Shown piece after piece: positions 58,491 through 64,000 of a stretch of DNA of 64,000 nt. Every line of letters begins with the position of its first letter. Position 1 is the first letter of the stretch. Both the position numbers and the translations under genes were made by a program. This DNA comes from Ottelia alismoides (taxonomy: Eukaryota > Streptophyta > Magnoliopsida > Alismatales > Hydrocharitaceae), in contig JAZKJV010002611.1 in NCBI GenBank assembly GCA_037367405.1, positions 1,116,001 to 1,180,000 of the forward strand, written 5' to 3'. A model generated the notes under the pieces. The model saw nothing but the letters and a program-made list of their open reading frames with translations, did no database searches and had not been told where the DNA came from.

Positions 58491-59140
58491 CCCGTAGCGT
58501 GTCCCCTACATGACGCTCTCTCCCTCTACCACCTCATCACCAACCTCAACCGAATGGATGAAGTTTCATGTGTTCTCATCCCCCTCACGTACCCACCACT
58601 TCCTGGATAGCTGCCTCTAAGCCATTTCCTCCTTGTCCTAGCTAAGGATCACATTCAGGAGCCCTCTTCTTTCCTATCCTCCCCCAGATCACGTTCATCC
58701 TCAACTCCGTCTAGTCTAGCCAGCCCATCCTGCGTCCTAGATCTTCTCTCCCTATGCTTGAGCCAGTTCCCCCAATTGAAAGCCAACAGAAATCTCCTGA
58801 GCTTGACCAACTTGTATGCAAATCTGACCACTGCAGACCCCGATGGTCAAATGCGACCCAAAACTCCGCCACAGACTCCCAGAATCCCTCCACCAACAAC
58901 CAAGCCATCTCAAACCAGATGATAGAGCGGGGGAATACACCCTACCCCGAGTACCACAAAAGTGGTGTGTGATCCGAGTGCGTCTTGGGTAGCGCCCCAG
59001 CCCTAGCCATAGGAAATAGCATGAGTGCCTTCGTGGATAACATAAATCTATCAATGCGTGATTGTGATCTCAAATTCTGCCATGCATACGTACATCCAGC
59101 AGCATCAATCATTTGGATCCCAAGCTCGTCCACCATCTCC
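58491..59140 (-). pseudogene. L1-like LINE endonuclease region and linker
   Basis: The minus strand shows an AP-endonuclease C-terminal half: AAGCTYAWQNLRSQSRIDRF at the right and THSDHTPLLW about 35 residues later (58950-59080). These match the conserved RIDRF and SDH(T)PL motifs of the exonuclease-endonuclease-phosphatase fold. The linker to RT follows (VEGFWESVAEFW). The N-terminal half of the endonuclease is not clear, so part is missing or shifted. Confidence 0.75.
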
Positions 59141-60118
59141 CAAATCTCTGCAGAGACATTACCTCTCCCACCTCGCTCCCCTGAGTGATCTTCCTACAAA
59201 CCGACTCGAAACGACCCCCGCATAGGAGGCTCGTGCCCCGATACTGGCCGCTTCAATCCTCGGGTCTTGGCTTGCGTCACACACCACACAAGCTTCCGCA
59301 AAAGGCATGTGTTTTATAAAACAGCTGAAAGCAGGGCTTTCCCTTTTCAACTCCTCTCCCGACACGACGCCCTCTGCCTCCGTGTTGTCGAGCTTCGGCT
59401 CTTCACGTACCTCCAAGAGAATTATGCCCTAATGAAACGTACCTCGAGAAATGTCAGCGACGTCATCTCCCAGCTGACGCCCATCGGCAACAATACAAGT
59501 CACATTCAGGATCAGCGCTAGTGCCTCCTTAATCGCCGCAAAGCTCTACACAATGAGCAGAACACCTCTGATCAAGAAAATACCTTCCCCCCTAGAATCG
59601 CAGTCCCCATCTCGCAAGAGAGGGGTCCTTCAATGTACCAACCCCATCTTCGTGTGCGAGAGGTGAAGCAACTTCCCAACGTCTTCCGTCGATAGACCCT
59701 GGGCACAAACAAGGAGGTCATCCAGGAGTACGTCTCTACTAAAATTGCGACCCACCACCCCTCCAATGTCCGCCATAGTGTCAGCTAAACTCCTCCCTTT
59801 TCTCTCGCAAACCCCCACCAATATATGGTACGCCTTCAGCCCACTGGCACCACCCCCTTCGCCTTTCACATCACCGGCTCCCTTCTTCATACAGTGGAAG
59901 CTTTGATGACCGCTTCCTCCACAACCAAAACACAAAACATGATCCCTACATACCGAGCATGTTATCCCCATCCATCGCACCGGAGGCATCGGTCTTGAAA
60001 GACCGAAGTTGACCCCCCGTCCCGACGTCCTGACGTCAAGCAGGGCCCGAAGACCCCCGCCCACACCGGATTCCGTCACCCGCCATCGCCTACCCCCTGG
60101 AACTGTCCTGCATCCCAC
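59141..60118 (-). pseudogene. L1-like LINE ORF1 remnant with zinc knuckle
   Basis: The frame at 59630-60118 (162 residues) has a CCHC knuckle, CFGCGGSGHQSFHC (C-x2-C-x4-H-x4-C), typical of plant L1 ORF1 and Gag-like RNA-binding proteins. A lower piece (59159-59416) continues in another frame without a known domain. The RRM-like N-terminal domain expected in plant L1 ORF1 is not visible, so the 5' end is truncated near 60118. Confidence 0.7.
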
Positions 60119-60289
60119 TTTTATCCCTTATATGGTTATGTTTATGGCGATTATTGTTTATCTTGAATAATGTTTTTGTGTCGGTAATTGAATAATTCTG
60201 CTTTAAGGCAAGCCCCTCCATTTTTGGCTCAAAATTTGCGCAAGTTCTAAAGTTTATATTACTACTAGATATTCGAAGTAGGGAAAAAA
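60119..60289. other. AT-rich flank, nothing recognised
   Basis: No supported feature between the LINE 5' end and the inverted-repeat element. Confidence 0.3.
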
Positions 60290-60655
60290 GAGCCTACACC
60301 GGGGGTGTAGGTAACTACCTATACTCGATTCTTTTTTATTATTTTATATTTTTTTAAAATAAAACCTTGGGAGAATCAGATCACCATATGTCACCATAGT
60401 ATCATTCCAAAATTGACTTAATTTGGGACTTTTATCATCACCATCAAGACTATCAAATTTTAACGATCTTAAAATTGTTGAAATCAACCCATTCTAGATG
60501 AACATGTTAGGAATGTTTGTTTTGCGTGAAACTTGAAACACATATTCCCCTCAAAATATTAAGCAAATCCCCCCTAAGGTTTCCTTCAAAAACATCCAAA
60601 AACAATGAATTAGGGCCCGATGTAGGGAGTTACCTACACCCCCAAGTGTAGGCTC
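60290..60655. mobile_element. MITE-like element with about 30-bp inverted ends (366 bp)
   Basis: The left end GAGCCTACACC-GGGGGTGTAGGTAACT pairs with the reverse complement of the right end, GAGCCTACACTTGGGGGTGTAGGTAACT, and both continue into CCTA. The ends themselves contain an internal palindrome (CCTACAC...GTGTAGG). The interior is AT-rich and non-coding. I found no clear target duplication, so the superfamily is open. Confidence 0.65.
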
Positions 60656-61129
60656 CCAGCTTCCTTCAAAGAACATAGTTCCTAAGCAATTCTCTTATAA
60701 AAGAATTGACAAGGGAATAAACAAAGCCATCGAGACTACATCCATTAGTTACCTAGTCTCGAAGCGAAGCCAACATTTCGCTCAATCATTAAGAGAAAGC
60801 CCAGTTATCAAGTTAGTGCACCATTGAGGTTAATCTTCTTAGACACATCCATTTATAAGAGCTACAACTAAGTGCTTGAGTGAGATAGTATAACGTCGAC
60901 TCGCTACTAGTTAAACATTCCCCCAATGCTCGATGATCGGGTAGCTAGACCCCACCAAGCTTGCTGACGAGGTGTGCAACGTGCTAGATGATGGGTTTCG
61001 CCTGCCAATAACATGTGGAGGTCACAATTATAGATATTATAAATTCCATGTAGTTCTTAATGTTAGAAACTAGATAATCAAATGTGTAAATATATTATGT
61101 GTCTTGCGGGAAGTGAACATGACATGGAT
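60656..61129. other. Unassigned DNA
   Basis: Ordinary composition, no supported frame or repeat. Confidence 0.3.
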
Positions 61130-61719
61130 ACCACTGAAAAAAGAACTTCAAAAAAGATATCACTTGGAAGTACAATTACCTGAACGACCAAAAAGAACCA
61201 AACTATGTTACATGCATGTTTCGTGAGAAGACCACTAAAGGTAGGATCAAGATAGCCAAACATCATCAAGTGGGATCTTTCAAGGATGCTACAGCTTGCA
61301 AGAAAATCCCTCCATATGGTGACAAAAGAATTATGTGCATATATGAATGAGTGGAAGTCTCATAAAGTTTCGTTTGAAGGTGGGAATACCAACGTGGATA
61401 ACATGAATTTTGATGATGATGATGATGATGAATGTGAGGGGAAAATGCAATTGTGCTTGGGAAGAGGGTCTTTCCAAGTAAAAAAATAATGCTAATTGAC
61501 AACCTACAAATAACAGCAAAGGGTCTATGGACTCATTTGTGATCACGAAAGCGTTAAAAGGGAAAGGAAAAGATATTATGAAACAAACTTCCACGGTGGA
61601 TGTTTGTAACAAGGTGATGTGACCCAGAACCATTCAATATATAGCCCATTTGTTCTATCGCATTGATATACCATTTACAGCATTTATAATATCATCAAAT
61701 CTGATGTTTCAACCATTGT
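61130..61719 (+). pseudogene. hAT-type transposase N-terminal relic
   Basis: The plus strand, across frames, shows PERPKRTKLCYMH near 61178 (BED-finger-like position), a linker with an Asp run (DDDDDDE, 61408-61431), then GSMDSFVITKALKGKGK (61526-61576), QTSTVDVCNK (61582-61612), TIQYIAHLFYRIDIPF (61632-61678) and a final F-Q-P. The last blocks match the conserved hAT order: linker, then an R/TIxxIAxFFY helix, then GIPFxAxxSxxF. The catalytic domain is absent. Several stops. Confidence 0.6.
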
Positions 61720-61841
61720 TGTAAAAGTCGATTGACTAGACCGACTAATTGAGTCAAGAGGGTAGCCAACTCGACTAAGCCTAGTCGGGCATTAGTCGAT
61801 CAACCTGACTAATCGGGGTGACTACTCAATCGACTTTTACA
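61720..61841. mobile_element. Small MITE-like element with 16-bp inverted ends (122 bp)
   Basis: TGTAAAAGTCGATTGA at the left is an exact reverse complement of TCAATCGACTTTTACA at the right. The interior is full of GACTA/TAGTC and TCGACT motifs in both directions, as in small hAT-type MITEs. No convincing flanking duplication was found. Confidence 0.65.
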
Positions 61842-62089
61842 TAGAGCTTTTTATTTTCTTTATTTTTGTTTTTTAAAAAGAAAAATTATCCTAATATACT
61901 GAATGTTATATTTAAGGTCGACTACTTCTTTCGTTTCGTTATGATAGTATAGAAAAATGTACAAATCTATGCAAATATTAAGAATATATGTATAAAAATG
62001 AATTATATATTTAACACACAGAATCCATACACTATAGGTGGTCTTACCACCCTCAAACTAATTTTAAGAGGTATGTGCATTTCATCTTT
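61842..62089. other. AT-rich spacer
   Basis: Nothing recognised. Confidence 0.3.
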
Positions 62090-63530
62090 AATTATCCTTT
62101 TAGTTCTGATTTTAGGAACGTCATTATTCTCATAGCATTTGATAAATTTCTTTACTTCATTCTTATCTTGATTCATAAGGAAGTCATCCTCTAAGAATCA
62201 TATCCTTAGTGATGAAATCTTCTAAGAATCTCAAGGTCATAAAGTAGGTATCCTATACCATGCTTTATATACCTAATGAAGTAGCACTCTCTAATGATAG
62301 ATTCCAGCTTACTTGCATCCATGTTTCTACCATGGACCAAACAACCATAAATCTTCAAGTATCTAATAATGGACTAGATTCCAAACCATGCCATATGAGG
62401 GGTTTTGGGTTCAAATTTCCTGGAATCTTATTAAGGATATATATTGCAGTCTCGATTGCATATACCCCTGAAACTAAGAGGTAATTATGCTAAGATTCAT
62501 CATTGATCACATCATGTCAGACATGATCCAATTGTATCTCCATACAACTCCATTGAGTTGAGGTTTATAAGAAGTGAGATAGGAACAATATTCCTTTCTC
62601 TATAAGGTATTCTTATGAATTTATCTGATAGGTACTAGATACATCTGTCAGAACAAATTCTTTCCATCTTCCTTCTAACTTTGGTTCTCAATCAAATTAT
62701 GAAATCTTTGAACATTTCAAGGTTTCGAATAGACAAGGAAGAAATCTTGTACCACACATAATCATCAATTGATGTCACATATCATTGATGTTCATTATGG
62801 TATAAATGCTCTACATACACCAATATGTATGAAGTCATTAATACCACTACATCTTACACCATTCCCATAGAAGGGTGTATTGGATATTTTACTTTGAACA
62901 TAATATTCACAAGCATGTAAGTTTTGAAATTCAGACAATCTAAAGTTATATCTCTTACTAGTCTATTGATCTCATCAACGGACTTACGTCCTAGTATTGT
63001 TGCCAGATCATTGTCAAATGATCTTCATCCTCCTTTTGATCTTTTAAGATTTCATTTCAGTATTAGAAATGACAATGAACCATTTGTTAACATACTAATT
63101 TAATAGTCATCTAGATGTTAGATTCCTATCTGAAATGTGTTCATCATAACTTTTTACGATAGATCTATCTCAGAATGTATGTCCATTTCTAACAAGTTTA
63201 GAAATAAACAATGAATCTATTCTAATATCAAGGTCGTAGAGACATTCTCTAAGACTAAGGGCTCTCCCATTGGAAATAAGTAGTTTATTTATCCAATGAA
63301 GATTGTTGCAACAATTGCATCAAATCCTATGTAGGATGACTATTAACCTATCAAGTTTTCTACTCTTCTAAAACATGTGCAACCAATTGCAAGTGTTAGT
63401 AGAAGAGTGAGATACAATTATTGGATTTTAGTCTCATCTAATAAGTTGATTTCGATGATGGTATGTAGATGTAGAATATGTTGATGCACTATCAAAGTCC
63501 TTCTCTAAGGATTATAGATTGTCTGGTTAG
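62090..63530 (-). pseudogene. Ty1/copia remnant: pre-integrase and integrase region
   Basis: Reading the minus strand across many stops: DEINRLVRDI and LDCLNFKTYM (GAG-pre-integrase-like, 62940-63000), an integrase core with NGVVWRYN (62545), then AIETAIYILNKIPG and YLKIYGCLVHGRNMDASKLE followed by a YFI-type strand (62260-62480), the conserved block after copia integrase (canonical ASKLEPRS, FVGYP). The part from 63000 to 63530 is too decayed to assign but keeps the same base composition. Confidence 0.65.
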
Positions 63531-63572
63531 TCATACTATCAGCATATCGACAAACTGGAGGCATTCCACACG

Positions 63573-64000
63573 ATGATGGAGGATCTACGCAGGGAGATCT
63601 CCTTCATCAAGAAGGCGTTGGCGAACCGCGGAGGCTCCATGGAGGTGCATCGACGCAAGGTACCTGAGCCCAAATCCTTTACAAGTACGCGAAGTGCCAA
63701 GGATTTGGAGAACTTCCTATGGGATATGGAAGTTTACTTCGAGGCGACCAAGACGACGGAAGCCGAGAAGGTTGGCTTGGCATCGATGTACATGTCGAGC
63801 GACGCCAAGCTATGGTGGAGGAGCCGTGCAGCAGATGAGGCAAGATCGAAGATATCCACATGGGACGATCTAGTCGCGGAACTGAAGGTGCAGTTCCTGC
63901 CGAAGAACACTGCGTGGATTGCACGGGAGGCTCTTCGACGCCTGAAGCAGACAGGCACAGTTCGTGAGTACGTGAAGCAGTTCACGTCCTTGTTGCTGGA
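63573..64000 (+). CDS. gag: Ty3/gypsy gag, 5' part (runs off the window)
   Basis: The frame is open from 63531 to the window end, with a likely Met at 63573 (MMEDLRREISFIKKALANRG). From residue about 50 it has the Retrotrans_gag capsid domain: SAKDLENFLWDMEVYFEA, EKVGLASMYMSSDAKLWWR, STWDDLVAELKVQFLP, and the paired helix ending LRRLKQTGTVREYVKQF. Such proteins form the virus-like particle around element RNA. It is GC-rich and free of stops for 142 codons, unlike its decayed neighbours, suggesting a younger insertion whose LTR is not visible to the left: the copia relic abuts it. The short minus-strand frames here are antisense shadows. Confidence 0.85.
   Translation, partial: MMEDLRREISFIKKALANRGGSMEVHRRKVPEPKSFTSTRSAKDLENFLWDMEVYFEATKTTEAEKVGLASMYMSSDAKLWWRSRAADEARSKISTWDDLVAELKVQFLPKNTAWIAREALRRLKQTGTVREYVKQFTSLLL

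Noticed and set aside
63679..63985. Minus-strand frames at the right edge
   Set aside because: They are antisense to a clear gag domain on the plus strand.
1..64000. CRISPR arrays, operons, phage or integrated virus genomes
   Set aside because: No spaced direct repeats, bacterial-type gene packing or viral movement/coat gene patterns were seen; all RT sequences belong to LTR elements or LINEs.

Overview
This window is plant nuclear DNA, almost certainly from a transposon-dense, heterochromatin-like part of an angiosperm genome. The evidence is long-LTR Ty3/gypsy elements with tRNA-Asp primer sites, a chromodomain-bearing gypsy relic, Ty1/copia and L1-type LINE remnants, hAT elements, and a block of plastid DNA (psaI, ycf4, psbB) embedded in nuclear repeats. 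I cannot name the species. I see no intact host gene; most coding sequence is broken transposon protein. The only host-gene-like traces are weak: 50.1-50.6 kb and about 53.5 kb.

Left part (1-24.1 kb) is a set of nested insertions. At the left edge lies the 5' LTR and primer site of a minus-strand element whose body is outside the window. Next comes the 3' end of an old plus-strand Athila/Tat-like element (3703-4000 and 22897-24091). It was split by a probable solo LTR (4001-6562 and 22443-22896). That solo LTR was split in turn by a nearly complete 15.9-kb Athila-type element on the minus strand (6563-22437; LTRs of about 2.93-2.95 kb, perfect 5-bp target duplication GTAGA). This element holds gag, protease, RT, RNase H and integrase, all broken by a few stops and frameshifts.

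Middle part (24.1-39.0 kb) is a direct tandem duplication of a 7.4-7.5-kb block. Each copy holds the 3' half of a dead Tekay-like chromovirus with its 3-kb LTR, placed inside the LTR of the old plus-strand element. The two copies share many stop codons, so duplication followed decay. A tRNA-like SINE head sits in each Tekay LTR.

From 39.7 to 47.9 kb a minus-strand Ty1/copia element, bracketed by CTCTC, is split by a plus-strand long-LTR gypsy element (41630 to about 47126) that lacks coding sequence. From 48 to 54 kb there are LINE fragments, short tandem duplications and a 1,245-bp hAT-type element with a perfect 8-bp target duplication. From 53.7 to 60.1 kb a minus-strand L1-like LINE (ORF1 zinc knuckle, endonuclease, RT, zf-RVT) is interrupted by a copia 3' end and by plastid DNA. 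The right end has two small inverted-repeat elements, an hAT transposase relic, a decayed copia integrase region, and a well-preserved plus-strand gypsy gag that runs off the window.

No new biochemical system is encoded here. The most interesting signals are structural: a 9-bp hairpin that recurs at the U3 end of five different long LTRs with one apparently compensated stem change, and repeated hairpin-plus-polypurine modules downstream of the Athila pol gene. All boundaries and similarities were read by eye.
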